A stretch of 64,000 nt of DNA from Paramagnetospirillum magneticum AMB-1 (GCF_000009985.1 NC_007626.1:1292851-1356850); one strand, 5' to 3'. Counted from the first letter of the stretch, positions 16,180 through 27,590 are shown. Program-made: numbers and translations. Notes: generated from the letters alone by a model not told the origin.

Positions 16180-17835
16180 ATGTCCGACACGCTCTCCATC
16201 GCCCTTGCCCAGATCAATCCCGTGGTCGGCGACATCGCCGGCAACATGGCGCTCATCCGGGCCGCCCGTGCCGAGGCCCAGGTCCTTGGGGCCGATCTGG
16301 TGGTGTTCGGGGAGCTGACGCTCTGCGGCTACCCGCCCGAGGATCTGGTGCTGAAGGGCGCGTTCCTCGACGCCTGCGAGGCGGCGGTGGAGGAGTTGGC
16401 CGCCGAGACGGAAGGCGGCCCGGCCCTGCTGGTCGGCGCGCCCTGGCGGGTCAAGGACAGGCTGCACAACGCCGCCCTGCTGCTCGATCACGGCCGCGTC
16501 GCCGCCACCCGGTTGAAGCACCACCTGCCCAATTACGGCGTGTTCGACGAGATCCGGGTGTTCCAGCCCGGTCCGGCGCCGGGTCCGGTGTCGTTTCGCG
16601 GCGTGCGCCTGGGCATCATGATCTGCGAGGACATGTGGTACGCCGACGTGGCCGAGACCCTGGGCGAGAGCGGCGCCGAGATCCTGGTGGTGCCCAACGG
16701 CTCGCCCTACGAGATGGACAAGCCCACCAAGCGCCTCGACCACGCCCGCGCCCGGGTGGAAGAGACCGGCCTGCCGCTGATCTACGTCAATCAGGTGGGG
16801 GGCCAGGACGAGCTGGTGTTCGACGGCGCGTCCTTCGTGCTGGACAGCGATGGCGCCACCGCCGCCTCCATCGCCCCCTGGCAAAGCCAGGTCATCCTCA
16901 CCCGTTGGACGCGCGGGTCCGGCGGCTGGCGCTGCGACGGACCCAAGGCGCCGCCCGTATCGCGTCTGGAGGGGGTGTATCAGGCGCTGGTCACCGGCCT
17001 GCGCGATTACGTGGGCAAGAACCGCTTTCCCGGCGTGGTGCTGGGCTTGTCGGGCGGCATCGACAGCGCCATCTGCGCCGCCATCGCCGCCGACGCCCTG
17101 GGGCCGGACAAGGTGTGGTGCGTGATGATGCCGTCGCCCTACACTTCGGAGGAAAGCCTGGAGGATGCGGCGGAATGCGCCCGCCTGCTGGGGGTGCGGC
17201 TCGACACCGTCAATATCGGCCCGGCCATGGGCGCCTTCGAGACCATGCTGGCGCCGCTGTTCGCGGGCAAGGATGCCGACATCACGGAAGAGAACCTGCA
17301 ATCGCGCTCGCGCGGGCTGACCCTGATGGGGATTTCCAACAAGTTCGGCCCCATGGTGCTGTCCACCGGCAACAAGAGCGAGATGTCGTGCGGCTACGCC
17401 ACCCTCTACGGCGACATGTGCGGCGGCTACGCGGTGCTGAAGGACGTCTACAAGACCACCGTCTTCGCCCTGTCGTCCTGGCGCAACGGCCAGCGTCCGC
17501 CGGGCTGCCTGGGGCCGCAAGGCCGGGTGATGCCCGACCGGGTGATCACCAAGCCGCCCTCGGCCGAACTCAAGCCCGACCAGAAGGACCAGGATACCCT
17601 GCCGCCCTATGACGAGCTGGACGCCATGCTCGAAGCCATGATCGAGGACGAGAAGAGCGTCGCCGAGATCGTCGCCGCCGGATATGACGAGGCCGTGGTG
17701 CGCCGGGTCTGGCGCATGCTCGACCGCGCCGAATACAAGCGCCGCCAGGCCCCGCCCGGGGTCAAGATCACCTCGCGCTCGTTCGGCAAGGACCGCCGCT
17801 ATCCCATCACCAACGCCTTCACCGCCCTCATATGA
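16180..17835 (+). CDS. nadE: Glutamine-dependent NAD+ synthase
   Basis: A 551-residue two-domain enzyme that amidates nicotinic acid adenine dinucleotide to NAD+. The N-terminal carbon-nitrogen hydrolase domain has the Glu-Lys-Cys triad at E45 (FGELTLCGYPPED), K113 (RLKHHLPNYGVFDE) and C149 (MICEDMW). The C-terminal synthetase domain has the PP-loop SGGIDSA (from S291) and TGNKSEMSCGYATLYGDMCGG. The start follows ACAGGGG about 12 bases upstream. The frame is open far upstream, but that part overlaps the DUF3095 gene and is not protein-like. It is followed after 13 bp by the dmeF-like gene. Confidence 0.95.
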   Translation: MSDTLSIALAQINPVVGDIAGNMALIRAARAEAQVLGADLVVFGELTLCGYPPEDLVLKGAFLDACEAAVEELAAETEGGPALLVGAPWRVKDRLHNAALLLDHGRVAATRLKHHLPNYGVFDEIRVFQPGPAPGPVSFRGVRLGIMICEDMWYADVAETLGESGAEILVVPNGSPYEMDKPTKRLDHARARVEETGLPLIYVNQVGGQDELVFDGASFVLDSDGATAASIAPWQSQVILTRWTRGSGGWRCDGPKAPPVSRLEGVYQALVTGLRDYVGKNRFPGVVLGLSGGIDSAICAAIAADALGPDKVWCVMMPSPYTSEESLEDAAECARLLGVRLDTVNIGPAMGAFETMLAPLFAGKDADITEENLQSRSRGLTLMGISNKFGPMVLSTGNKSEMSCGYATLYGDMCGGYAVLKDVYKTTVFALSSWRNGQRPPGCLGPQGRVMPDRVITKPPSAELKPDQKDQDTLPPYDELDAMLEAMIEDEKSVAEIVAAGYDEAVVRRVWRMLDRAEYKRRQAPPGVKITSRSFGKDRRYPITNAFTALI

Positions 17836-17848
17836 CACGGGGACTCGG

Positions 17849-18793
17849 ATGACCCGGCATGTCCATGACCTGACCCCCTGGCGGCATGGCCACCAGTATT
17901 TCAGCGGCGGAGAGGCGGCGGCGGAACGGCGGACCCTGATCGTCGTCGCCCTGACCGTGGTCATGATGGTGGCGGAAATCACCGCCGGGACCCTGTTCAA
18001 CTCCATGGCCCTGCTGGCCGACGGCTGGCACATGTCCACCCATGCCGGGGCGCTGGGCATCGCCGCCTTCGCCTATGGCTTCGCCCGGCGCCACGCCGAG
18101 GACGGGCGCTTCACCTTCGGCACTGGCAAGGTGGGCGTGCTGGGCGGCTTTGCCAGCGCCATCGTCCTTGGCATGGTCGCCTTGCTGATGGTGTGGGAAT
18201 CGGCGTCGCGTCTGCGCGAGGTTCAGACCATCGGCTTCGACGAGGCCCTGTGGGTGGCGGTGATCGGCCTGGTGGTCAATCTGGTCAGCGCCCTCATCCT
18301 GGGCGGCGATGGTCACACTCATGACCACTCCCATGACCATGGCCACGATCATCATCACGACCACAACCTGCGGGCCGCCTATGTCCATGTGGTGGCCGAC
18401 GCGGTGACTTCGGTGCTGGCCATCGTCGCCTTGCTGTTCGGCAAGTATCTGGGCTGGTGGTGGATGGACCCCATGATGGGGCTGGTGGGCGCGGCGGTGA
18501 TCGCCAAATGGTCCTGGGGCCTGATGGCCGAGACCGGGGCGGTGCTGCTTGACCACAGCGGCGACGGCAGTCTGGAGCAGGAGGTGCGCGCCGCCATCGA
18601 AGGCGACGCCGACAACCGGCTGGCCGATCTTCACCTGTGGCGGGTGGGCGCGGGCCACTGGGCGGCCATCGTCTCCATCGTCACCCATCAGCCGCAGCCG
18701 CCGGATTATTACAAGCGCCTGCTCGCCCCGGTGCACGAACTCAGCCACGTCACTGTGGAGATTTTGCCCTGCGTCGGCGAGGCGAAGTCCTAG
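17849..18793 (+). CDS. dmeF: Cation diffusion facilitator, DmeF-type Co/Ni efflux
   Basis: A 314-residue inner-membrane CDF transporter that exports divalent metal in exchange for protons. It has about six membrane helices, with the metal-site residues in [15 protein letters not shown] and [11 protein letters not shown], and a cytoplasmic His/Asp-rich loop ([17 protein letters not shown], about residues 155-171). The N-terminal [15 protein letters not shown] and this loop are typical of DmeF. GGGGA lies 5 bases before the ATG. It follows nadE closely but a functional link is not obvious. Confidence 0.85.
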
Positions 18794-18797
18794 AGCC

Positions 18798-18827
18798 TTG
18801 TTGCCGCCTCTTGCCGAATGGTATAGG
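18798..18827 (+). promoter_or_regulatory. Possible promoter for gltX-cysS operon
   Basis: TTGTTG (18798-18803) and TATAGG (18822-18827) are separated by 18 bases, 36 bases before the gltX start. Confidence 0.35.
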
Positions 18828-18863
18828 GGGTTAGCGAAACACGCTGTTTTTCAATGGATTGAC

Positions 18864-20198
18864 ATGACTTCTCCCGTCGTTCGCTTTGCCCCCAGCCCCA
18901 CCGGCCTGCTGCATGTGGGCAATGCCCGCGTTGCGCTGCTCAACCGGCTGTTCGCCAAGGCCCATGGCGGAAGCTTCATCCTGCGCCTGGACGACACCGA
19001 CCTGGAGCGCTCGCGGCCTGAATTCGCCGAGGCGATTCTGGACGATCTGCGCTGGCTGGGCCTGGATTGGGACCGGCTGGAGCGGCAGTCGGCCCGGCTG
19101 GACGCTTATGCCGCCGCCGCCGAACGTCTCAAGGTTTCGGGCCGGGTTTACGCCTGCTACGAGACCCCGGACGAGTTGGAACTTCGGCGCAAGGTGCAGT
19201 TGGGGCGCGGCCTGCCGCCGGTCTATGACCGCGCCGCCCTGAAGCTTGCCCCCGACGAGATCGCCCGCCTCGAGGCCGAGGGGCGCCGGCCCCACTGGCG
19301 CTTCAAGCTGGAGCTGGAAGACGTGCGCTGGGACGATTGCGTGCGCGGCCCCAGCCATTATCACGGCGGCAATCTGTCCGACCCGGTGCTGATCCGGGGC
19401 GACGGCTCGTTCCTCTACACCCTGCCCAGCGTGGTCGACGACATCGAGTTCGGCGTCACCCACATCATCCGGGGCGAGGACCACGTCACCAACACCGCGC
19501 CGCAGATCCAGCTGTTCCAGGCCCTGGGCGCCGTGCCGCCGGCCTTTGCCCATCTGCCGCTGCTGACCGGCGCGACGGGCGAGGGGCTGTCCAAGCGGCT
19601 GGGCTCGGGCTCGTTGAAGGATTTGCGCGCCACCGGCATCCATCCCATGGCGCTGAATTCCCTGCTGGCCAAGCTGGGCAGTTCGGATGCCATCGACATC
19701 CGCCACACCCTGGCCGAGCTGGAGGCGGAGTTCGCCTGGGACAAGTTCGGGCGCGGCACGCCGAAATTCGATTCCGCCGAGCTGGAGCGCCTGGACGCCC
19801 GGCTGATGCACACCGCGAGTTTCGCCGAGGTGCGCGACCGCCTGGGAATCGACGGGGCCGACGAGGAATTCTGGCTGGCGGTGCGGCCCAATCTCAACCA
19901 TTTGGCCGAGGCCGAGGCGTGGTGGGCCATTTGCCGCCAGGATCTCACCCCGGTGATCGAGGACGGGGAGTTCACCCGCGCTGCCGCCGCCCTGCTGCCC
20001 GACGGCGCCTGGGACCACGCCACCTGGGGCGCCTGGACCGAAACGGTGAAGCAGGCCACCGGCCGCAAGGGCAAGGCGCTGTTCCACCCGTTGCGTCTGG
20101 CGCTGACCGGGCGCGAGAATGGACCCGAGCTGAAGACTCTGCTACCTCTCATCGGCCACGACCGGGCAAGGGCGCGGCTGATGGGCGAGATCGCCTAG
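18864..20198 (+). CDS. gltX: Glutamyl-tRNA synthetase
   Basis: A 444-residue class I aminoacyl-tRNA synthetase. The HIGH-type motif is [13 protein letters not shown] (about 10-22) and the KMSKS-type motif is LSKRLGS. The specificity region [19 protein letters not shown] is typical of GluRS. The length is nearer the shorter alphaproteobacterial GltX copy than the full 470-490-residue form. Such genomes often carry two copies, one of which can have altered tRNA specificity; which this is cannot be told here. It is 13 bp upstream of cysS. Confidence 0.93.
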
Positions 20199-20211
20199 GG
20201 GAGATGGTTCC

Positions 20212-21591
<1,380 letters not shown>

Positions 21592-21595
21592 CCCC

Positions 21596-23023
21596 ATGGC
21601 CAGGGTGCCGCTCACGGGTCGGAAGCTGGCGTATCACGCCCTGACCTTCGTGTTGGTGGTGCTGCTGCTGATGGCGCCGGCCCTGTGGAACGGCTATCCG
21701 CTGGTCTATTTCGACAGCGAGGATTACGTCGAGATGGCGTTCTCCTTCCAGCCGATCATCTGGCGCATCATGACCTATGGCATGTTCTGCTCCATCGCCC
21801 GGTTCTTCGGGACGCTGTGGGCGCTGCCCCTGGTGCATGCCATCCTCACCACCTGGGTGCTGCACGAGGCGGTGATGGGCTTCATCGGCCGCTGGCGGCA
21901 CATGGTGTTCCTGGGGGTGGGGCTGGCGCTGGCCCTGTTCACCGGCCTGCCCTGGGTGTCGTCGCAATTGCTGGCCGACGTCTTCGCCGGAGTGGCCATT
22001 CTCGGCATCGCCGCCCTGGCCTTCGGCGAGGGCCTCCAGCCCTGGCGCCGGTTCGCCCTGGTGGTGATCACCGCCATCGCCATCTGCGTCCATATGAGCC
22101 ATGTGGCGGTGGCCGCCGGCCTGTTGCTGGTCCTGGTGACGGTGTGGCTGGGCTCACGCTTCATGCTGCGCATGCCCAGGCCGCGCCTGACCGCGCCGGT
22201 CATGGCCATCGTGGCGGGAATCCTGCTGGTGCCGGTGACCCATTATTTCATCATGGGCCGCTTCGTCTTTTCCGAATCGGGCCAGGTGCTGCAACTGGCC
22301 CTGCTGGTCCAGAACGGCATGGCCAAGAAATACCTCGACGAGGTCTGCCCCAAGGGCGCCGACCTGGAGATGTGCGACCACAAGGACGAGTTGCCCCATA
22401 CCGCCGACGAATTCCTGTGGGGGGATTCCCCCTTCGACGAGATGGGCGGCTGGAAGGCCCTGCACGACGAGGCGGGGCAGATCGTCTCGGGCGCCATCCG
22501 GCTGTTTCCCGCCGACATGCTGAACTCGGCCCTGGCCAATACCTGGGAACAGCTGAACTCCATCGAGAGCGGCGAGGATCTGGTGCCCATGACCTGGCAC
22601 TTCGTGCGCACCCAGTTGCGGCGCTATCCCGACGAGTTCAGGCAGTTCCGCTTTGCCCGGCAGCAGCGGCGCCCGGCCATCGACTTCTTCACCATCAATT
22701 CCTTCCAGATCCCCATCAACTGGGGGGCGGAACTTCTGACGCCCATTCTGCTGGTGGTGGCCTGGCGCCGCCGCGACCGCACCACCACCGGGCTGGCCAT
22801 CATCGTGGTGGCGGCCATCATCGGCAACGCCATCGTCTGCGGCGCTCTGTCCAATCCCCACGACCGCTACCAGAACCGGGTGGTGTGGCTGGCCTTGTTC
22901 ACCGCCATGGTGGGGGCGGTGCGCCTCGACCAGCGCTTCGCCGGACAGCGGCGCCTTTCCATCCGCGCCGAGAACGAGGCCCTGGCCGCCGAGGCGGCCG
23001 AGGGCAAGACGCCTCCGGCCTGA
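21596..23023 (+). CDS. Polytopic membrane protein, unknown (glycosyltransferase-39-like topology)
   Basis: A 475-residue protein with about eight to ten membrane helices. An early loop carries WNGYPLVYFDSEDYVEMAFSFQP, where acidic residues after the first helix resemble the first periplasmic loop of GT-C membrane glycosyltransferases. A large soluble loop (about 230-390) contains CPKGADLEMCDHKDELP, two Cys that could form a disulfide. HDRYQNRVVW near the last helices is conserved-looking. It begins 4 bp after the cysS stop. The family is not recognised with confidence. Confidence 0.6.
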   Translation: MARVPLTGRKLAYHALTFVLVVLLLMAPALWNGYPLVYFDSEDYVEMAFSFQPIIWRIMTYGMFCSIARFFGTLWALPLVHAILTTWVLHEAVMGFIGRWRHMVFLGVGLALALFTGLPWVSSQLLADVFAGVAILGIAALAFGEGLQPWRRFALVVITAIAICVHMSHVAVAAGLLLVLVTVWLGSRFMLRMPRPRLTAPVMAIVAGILLVPVTHYFIMGRFVFSESGQVLQLALLVQNGMAKKYLDEVCPKGADLEMCDHKDELPHTADEFLWGDSPFDEMGGWKALHDEAGQIVSGAIRLFPADMLNSALANTWEQLNSIESGEDLVPMTWHFVRTQLRRYPDEFRQFRFARQQRRPAIDFFTINSFQIPINWGAELLTPILLVVAWRRRDRTTTGLAIIVVAAIIGNAIVCGALSNPHDRYQNRVVWLALFTAMVGAVRLDQRFAGQRRLSIRAENEALAAEAAEGKTPPA

Positions 23024-23025
23024 CC

Positions 23026-23123
23026 CGTTCGGAGGCACAGCCTCCGACCCTCCAGTTTCCAAAAGCTGAAGGGGCCGGGAAGCTGTGCTTCCCGGTTGGG
23101 GGATCGGGGGCGAACGCCCCCGA
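23026..23123. repeat. Multi-hairpin intergenic element, copy 1
   Basis: Successive hairpins are TCGGAGGC/GCCTCCGA (23029-23047), a degenerate AT-centred palindrome (CAGTTTCCAAAAGCTG), CCGGGAAGC/GCTTCCCGG (23075-23095) and TCGGGGGC/GCCCCCGA (23104-23123). It fills the gap between two convergent genes and may act as a two-way terminator. It is closely similar to the element at 43548. Confidence 0.75.
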
Positions 23124-23131
23124 ATTGGGGG

Positions 23132-25786
23132 TTAGACCAGCTCCAGCACCATCTCGACCACGTCGGGGTCCTCGTCCGACGGGTGCTTCTTGAAGCCGGC
23201 CTTGGCGGCGAGGCGGATCATGGCGTCGTTCTCTATCATGATCTGGGCGTAGATGGCCCGGGTCTTGCGCGCTCGCTGATAGCGGACGATCTTGTCCATC
23301 AGCATGCTGCCCAGGCCGGTGCCCTTCATGTCCGAGCGCACCAGCACCGCCAGTTCCGCCCGCCGGTTGTCGGGGTCGGTGACGGTGCGGACCACGCCCA
23401 GGGTCTCGGGGGTGCCGTCCTTGTTGGCGCGGGTGGCGATGAAGGCCATCTCGCGCTCGTAATCGATCTGGGTGAGGCGCGCCATCTGGTGATGATGGAT
23501 CTGCCGCACCTGTCCGAAGAATCGCAGCCGCAGGTCCTGAGGCGTCATGCGGCCCATCATCTCGGAATGGGCGACGGTGTCCTCGGGCCGGATGGGGCGC
23601 AGGGTGACGGGCGAGCCGTCGTGCAGCCTGGCGCTTTCTTCCAGCTCGGCAGGATAGGGCAGGATGGAGAAGTGGCGCAGGTCGGTGTCTTCCCACGGCG
23701 CCACCCGGATGCGGGCGTCCACCGCCAGGGCACCATGCTCGTCGGCGAATAGCGGGTTGATGTCGCAGGCGACGATCTCGGGATTGTCGGCCAGCATGCG
23801 CGACACCCGCACCAGCACCTCGGCCACCGCGTCCACGTCCACGGCGGGGCGCCGTCCATGGGCCTGCAGCAGGCGCGACACCCGGGTGCGGCCGATCATG
23901 CCGCGGGCCAGGGGCAGGTTGACGGGGGGAAGCCCCACCGTGTGGTCGCGGATCACTTCCACCGCCCGGCCGCCCTCGCCGAACACCAGCACGGGGCCGA
24001 ACAGGGCGTCGCAGGCCACGCCGACGATCAATTGCCGGGCATTGGGGCGGAAGGCCATGCGCTGGATGGTGAAGCCGTCCACCTTGATGTCGGGACGGGT
24101 CTCGGTGACGCGGCGCAGGATGCCCTCGGCCGCCGAGCGCACCGCCGCCCCGTCTTCCAGGTTCAGCGCCACGCCGCCCACATCCCATTTGCGGGCCACG
24201 TCGGGCGAGGCGATGGTCAACGCCACGGGATAGCCCACCGCCTCGGCGGCGGCCACGGCGCCGTCCACGTCGGGGGCGAGGCGGGTGTCCTGGGTCTTGA
24301 TGCCATAGGCCGACAGCAGGGCCTTGGCGTCGGGCTCGGTGAGGTTGCCGCCCGCCTCGGCAAGGCCGCGCCCGACGATGAGGCGCGCCGTGCCCTTGGC
24401 CGCCGCGAAGCCGCCCAGTTGCGAGGGCGGCGTCTCCATCAGCATGTCCTGGTTGCGCTGGTAATTGACCAGATGGCGAAAGGCCCGCACGGCGCGGCCG
24501 GGGGTGTCGTAGGTGGGCAGGGCGGCTTCGGCGAACAGCTTGCGGGCGGGGGCGGCGGCCTCCTCGCCCACCCAGGAGGTGAGCACCGCGCCGCCATGGC
24601 GCTTCTGCACGTCGATCACCGCCTGGGCGGCCTCCAGCCCGTCGGCCATGGCGTTGGGGGCGTGAACCACCAGGGTGGCGTCCACCTCCTCGGCCTCGAT
24701 CAGCACGCGGGCCATGTCGGCATAGCGCTTGCCGGCGGCGTCGACGCCCAGGTCCACCGGATTGCCCGCCTTCCAGCCGCGCGGCATCAGGGCGGCCAGC
24801 TTGCGCAGGGTTTCCTCGGACAGCGTGGCCATCTGGCCGCCGCCGGGGCCGCCCATCTCGGCCAGGGCCATCATGGCGGTGCCGCCGCCGTTGGACAGCA
24901 CGGCCAGGCGCTGGCCCTTCATGGGCTTGGCCCGCGCCAGGGTCTCCACCGCGCCGAACAGCTCGTCGATGTCGTGCACGCGCAGCGCACCGGCCCGGCG
25001 GATGGCGGCGTCGAAGGCATCCTCGGGCCGGGCCAGGGATTCGGCCAGGAACTTGCCCACCGGATGGTCGTCGGCCTCGGGCACGGCGCGCACCAACAGC
25101 ACCGGCTTGTTGCGGGCGGCGGCCCGGGCGGCGGGGATGAAGTTGCGCCGCGCCCCGATGGATTCGATGTACAGCAGGATGGCCCGGGTCTGGTCGTCAT
25201 TGGCCAGATAGTCCATCACATCGGCGAAATCGATGTCGTGGGCGTCGCCCAGGCTGATGAAGTGGGAGAACCCGATGCCGCGTGGCCGGGCCCAGTCCAG
25301 CACGGCGGTGGACAGCGCCCCCGATTGCGACACGAAGGCCACCTTGCCGGGAAGGGCCGGCACATGGGAGAAGCTGGCGTCCAGGCGGATGCGCGGCACC
25401 AGCAGGCCCAGCGCGCCGCCGCCCAGGATGCGCAAGGACCAGGGCCGCGCCGCCGCCAGCATGGCCTCCTTGTCCACATCGCCGGCGATGACCACCGCCG
25501 CCCGGGTGCCTCGCCGCCCCAGATCCTCGATCAGGCCGGGAATGGTCTCGCCCGGCGTGCACAGCACCGCCAGATCCGGCGTCAACGGCATGGACCGCAC
25601 GTCGGGATAGGCCAGGACGCCGGCGATGGCGCGGTGCTTGGGGTGCACCGGCATGATGGGGCCCTTGAACCCGGCGGTCAGCAGGTTGCGCATGACCACG
25701 GCGCCCGCCGAGCGCGGCCGGTCCGAGGCTCCGATCACCGCCACCGAAGTGGGCTCGAACAGGAAGGAAAGGTTGTGAATGCTCAT
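23132..25786 (-). CDS. Pat-type protein lysine acetyltransferase (acyl-CoA synthetase-like domains plus GNAT)
   Basis: An 884-residue protein with the Pat/YfiQ architecture: a CoA-binding Rossmann domain (about 8-135, EPTSVAVIGASDRPRSAG), a succinyl-CoA-ligase-like region (VAFVSQSGALSTAVLDWA), an ATP-grasp domain (about 470-690, ending IVACDINPLFADEHGALAVDARI) and a C-terminal GNAT domain (about 720-884) with the acetyl-CoA loop VRSDMKGTGLGSML. Such proteins acetylate lysines, classically switching off acetyl-CoA synthetase. The ATG at 25784-25786 fits homologues; the longer in-frame start adds non-conserved sequence. The ribosome binding site is weak. Confidence 0.88.
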   Translation of the reverse strand: MSIHNLSFLFEPTSVAVIGASDRPRSAGAVVMRNLLTAGFKGPIMPVHPKHRAIAGVLAYPDVRSMPLTPDLAVLCTPGETIPGLIEDLGRRGTRAAVVIAGDVDKEAMLAAARPWSLRILGGGALGLLVPRIRLDASFSHVPALPGKVAFVSQSGALSTAVLDWARPRGIGFSHFISLGDAHDIDFADVMDYLANDDQTRAILLYIESIGARRNFIPAARAAARNKPVLLVRAVPEADDHPVGKFLAESLARPEDAFDAAIRRAGALRVHDIDELFGAVETLARAKPMKGQRLAVLSNGGGTAMMALAEMGGPGGGQMATLSEETLRKLAALMPRGWKAGNPVDLGVDAAGKRYADMARVLIEAEEVDATLVVHAPNAMADGLEAAQAVIDVQKRHGGAVLTSWVGEEAAAPARKLFAEAALPTYDTPGRAVRAFRHLVNYQRNQDMLMETPPSQLGGFAAAKGTARLIVGRGLAEAGGNLTEPDAKALLSAYGIKTQDTRLAPDVDGAVAAAEAVGYPVALTIASPDVARKWDVGGVALNLEDGAAVRSAAEGILRRVTETRPDIKVDGFTIQRMAFRPNARQLIVGVACDALFGPVLVFGEGGRAVEVIRDHTVGLPPVNLPLARGMIGRTRVSRLLQAHGRRPAVDVDAVAEVLVRVSRMLADNPEIVACDINPLFADEHGALAVDARIRVAPWEDTDLRHFSILPYPAELEESARLHDGSPVTLRPIRPEDTVAHSEMMGRMTPQDLRLRFFGQVRQIHHHQMARLTQIDYEREMAFIATRANKDGTPETLGVVRTVTDPDNRRAELAVLVRSDMKGTGLGSMLMDKIVRYQRARKTRAIYAQIMIENDAMIRLAAKAGFKKHPSDEDPDVVEMVLELV

Positions 25787-25921
25787 GGGAGTCGAGTTTC
25801 TGCCGCACTGCGGAAAATGCAAGGGAGAAGTGGGGTTTTTCTCCTCGCTTCCCGCTGGGCTCCGCATGGTCTATGGTGCGCCGCTTAAAGGGGTTCGCCG
25901 TATTTTCGGGGTTGTATCCAG

Positions 25922-26782
25922 ATGCTGAGAATGGCTGTTGCCGCCGTGGTTGTTTCTCTTGGCTGCGGCCTGCCGGCCCTGGCCGCCGACGAAGGGCAGG
26001 GGCCGATGCCGCTGGTCCAGCCCCTGCCGGCCGCCCCCGCCGCCCCGGCCGAGGAGACCCCCGGCTTTCAAGCGGTGCGCCCGCTGGCCGGCGCCGAGGC
26101 TCCTGCCGCCGCTCCCGCTTCCGTTGCTGCTCCGGCCCCGGCTCCGGCTCCGGTTGCCGCTCCGGTTGCCGCTCCGGCCCCGCTTCCCGTCGCTCCGGTG
26201 ATGGCGCCGCCGCCGCCGCCGCCTGCGCCGCCCGCCGCCGTGACGGCTGAGTCCGGAATGCCCGCTCTGCTGGTCCAGGCCGGAGTGGCGGCGCTGATGA
26301 TCGTCATCGGTGCCCTGGTTGCCGGGCTGGTGGGCAACGCCACCGCCGCCGCCGGCCGCCGGCGCGAGGAGGCCATCCGCCGCAAATCCGCCGCCGCCAC
26401 CCTGGTGATCGAGCTGGAAGCCCGTATCCAGGCCTTCGAGGCCGTGCCGGTGCCGCCCAATGCCGATGCCGGCGTGTCCTTCGTCTCCGCCACGGTGGCC
26501 TTGGCCGACCTGGATTACGGCTGGAAGGCGGTCCAAGGCGCGCTGTACCTGCTGCCCGAGCGTCTGGCCGGACATCTGGCGGTGCATTACGCCGCCGTGC
26601 ACCACGTGGCCAAGTTCATCAAGGGCCAGTCCTTCGCCGCCGGCCTGCGCATGCTGCAGGCCAACCGCATCGGCGGCCATCCCTGTCCCGACGCCGGCAT
26701 CATGCGCGAAGCCCATGTGGAGCTGGCCGCCGCCTTCCGCGGCGTGGACAAGATCGTCATGGGCCTGAAGTCCATTTCGTAA
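25922..26782 (+). CDS. Exported Ala/Pro-rich protein with a membrane helix, unknown
   Basis: A 286-residue protein with a signal peptide (about 1-22, ending ALAADE), a long Ala/Pro linker (about 30-110, built of APAPAP and PVAAP units), a membrane helix (about 116-140, LVQAGVAALMIVIGALVAGLV) and a C-terminal helical domain of about 140 residues that includes EARIQAFEAVPVPPNADAGVSF and VHYAAVHHVAKFIKGQSF. I do not recognise the C-terminal domain. The linker suggests a protein that spans some distance in the periplasm. It is divergent from the Pat gene. Confidence 0.65.
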   Translation: MLRMAVAAVVVSLGCGLPALAADEGQGPMPLVQPLPAAPAAPAEETPGFQAVRPLAGAEAPAAAPASVAAPAPAPAPVAAPVAAPAPLPVAPVMAPPPPPPAPPAAVTAESGMPALLVQAGVAALMIVIGALVAGLVGNATAAAGRRREEAIRRKSAAATLVIELEARIQAFEAVPVPPNADAGVSFVSATVALADLDYGWKAVQGALYLLPERLAGHLAVHYAAVHHVAKFIKGQSFAAGLRMLQANRIGGHPCPDAGIMREAHVELAAAFRGVDKIVMGLKSIS

Positions 26783-27179
26783 CACCTCGCCTTCCGGCGT
26801 GGCCGGCCACCCCGGCGCCTTCGGGCTGGGCCACAAATAAGCAAACCAGTACCGAAATGCATAAAACCATTCCCGCCTGGGACAATGGTGCCGCCGGTCA
26901 ATTGTTCCCGGCGGAGAATAGCCCTGACGAAAGTGATGCTTTCATGATTCAAGTGTTGCCGCACTTGCCATGCGATGCATCGGGAATTGGCGTGGTCCGT
27001 CGCCGCTGATCCAAAGTTTTTGTGGTTATTTCAATGATATTGCTGCGGCGCGTCGGCGTCCTGCGGGGCATCATATGATACAAAACTTTTGACAGATACT
27101 GTGTCTGTGTAATATAACGGAGGAAATCAAGGGGCGCCGAAACAGGCCGCATCCGCCAAGCATCCGGGAGGATTTTCAC
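26783..27179. other. 397-bp intergenic region upstream of the pad operon
   Basis: No gene is seen. The right half is AT-rich and holds the promoter at 27089-27118, a palindrome ATCATATGAT (27070-27079), and an imperfect inverted pair CAAAGTTTTTGT (27012-27023) and ACAAAACTTTTG (27080-27091). The left half contains GC-rich short hairpins just after the preceding gene that may end its transcript. Confidence 0.5.
27089..27118 (+). promoter_or_regulatory. Sigma-70-type promoter of the thioesterase-pad operon
   Basis: A perfect -35 TTGACA (27089-27094) is followed by TATAAC (27113-27118) at 18 bases, or TAATAT (27110-27115) at 15 bases. It is the best promoter match noticed in the window. The transcript would have a leader of about 55 bases before the AGGAGG-type site GGGAGGA upstream of ATG 27180. 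The palindrome at 27070-27079 sits just upstream of the -35. Confidence 0.6.
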
Positions 27180-27590
27180 ATGAAGAGCACGCTGGTCGCC
27201 GGTCTGACCGCCACCCGCCGTTACGAGGTCGACAAGGGTCGCACCATCGGTTTCATGGGCGACGAGGCGCGGGTCTACAACACCCCGGCGCTGATCTACG
27301 ACATGGAGGTCACCGCCCGCGACCTGCTGCTGGAGCATTCCGATGCCGGCGAGGATTCGGTGGGGACCCGGGTCGAGGTCGATCATCTGGCCCCCACCCT
27401 GCTGGGCCAGTGGGTGGAGATCACCGTGACCATCGAAGAGGTCAAGGGCCCCGGCGTGACTTTCTCGTTCACCGCCAAGGACTCCCTCGACAATATCGGC
27501 AAGGGCGTGCACAAGCGCTTCGTGGTCGGTGTGGAACAGACCAAGGCCCGCCTGCTGGCCAAGGCCGAAAAGGCCAAGAGCGCATCATGA
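27180..27590 (+). CDS. FlK-type acyl-CoA thioesterase
   Basis: A 136-residue hot-dog thioesterase similar to fluoroacetyl-CoA thioesterase FlK. Thr35 (NTPALI), Glu43 (DMEVTARD) and His69 (VEVDHLAPT) match the FlK catalytic Thr-Glu-His set with identical spacing (8 and 26 residues). The C-terminal half (GVTFSFTAKDSLDNIGKGVHKRFVV) fits the family. The gene is first in the pad operon, and its stop overlaps the next start (ATGA). By context it may hydrolyse an aryl-acyl-CoA such as phenylglyoxylyl-CoA; that substrate is an inference. Confidence 0.8.
   Translation: MKSTLVAGLTATRRYEVDKGRTIGFMGDEARVYNTPALIYDMEVTARDLLLEHSDAGEDSVGTRVEVDHLAPTLLGQWVEITVTIEEVKGPGVTFSFTAKDSLDNIGKGVHKRFVVGVEQTKARLLAKAEKAKSAS

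Noticed and set aside
26783..26900. Possible small gene between the Ala/Pro-rich protein and the pad promoter
   Set aside because: No frame with a ribosome binding site and protein-like composition was found.
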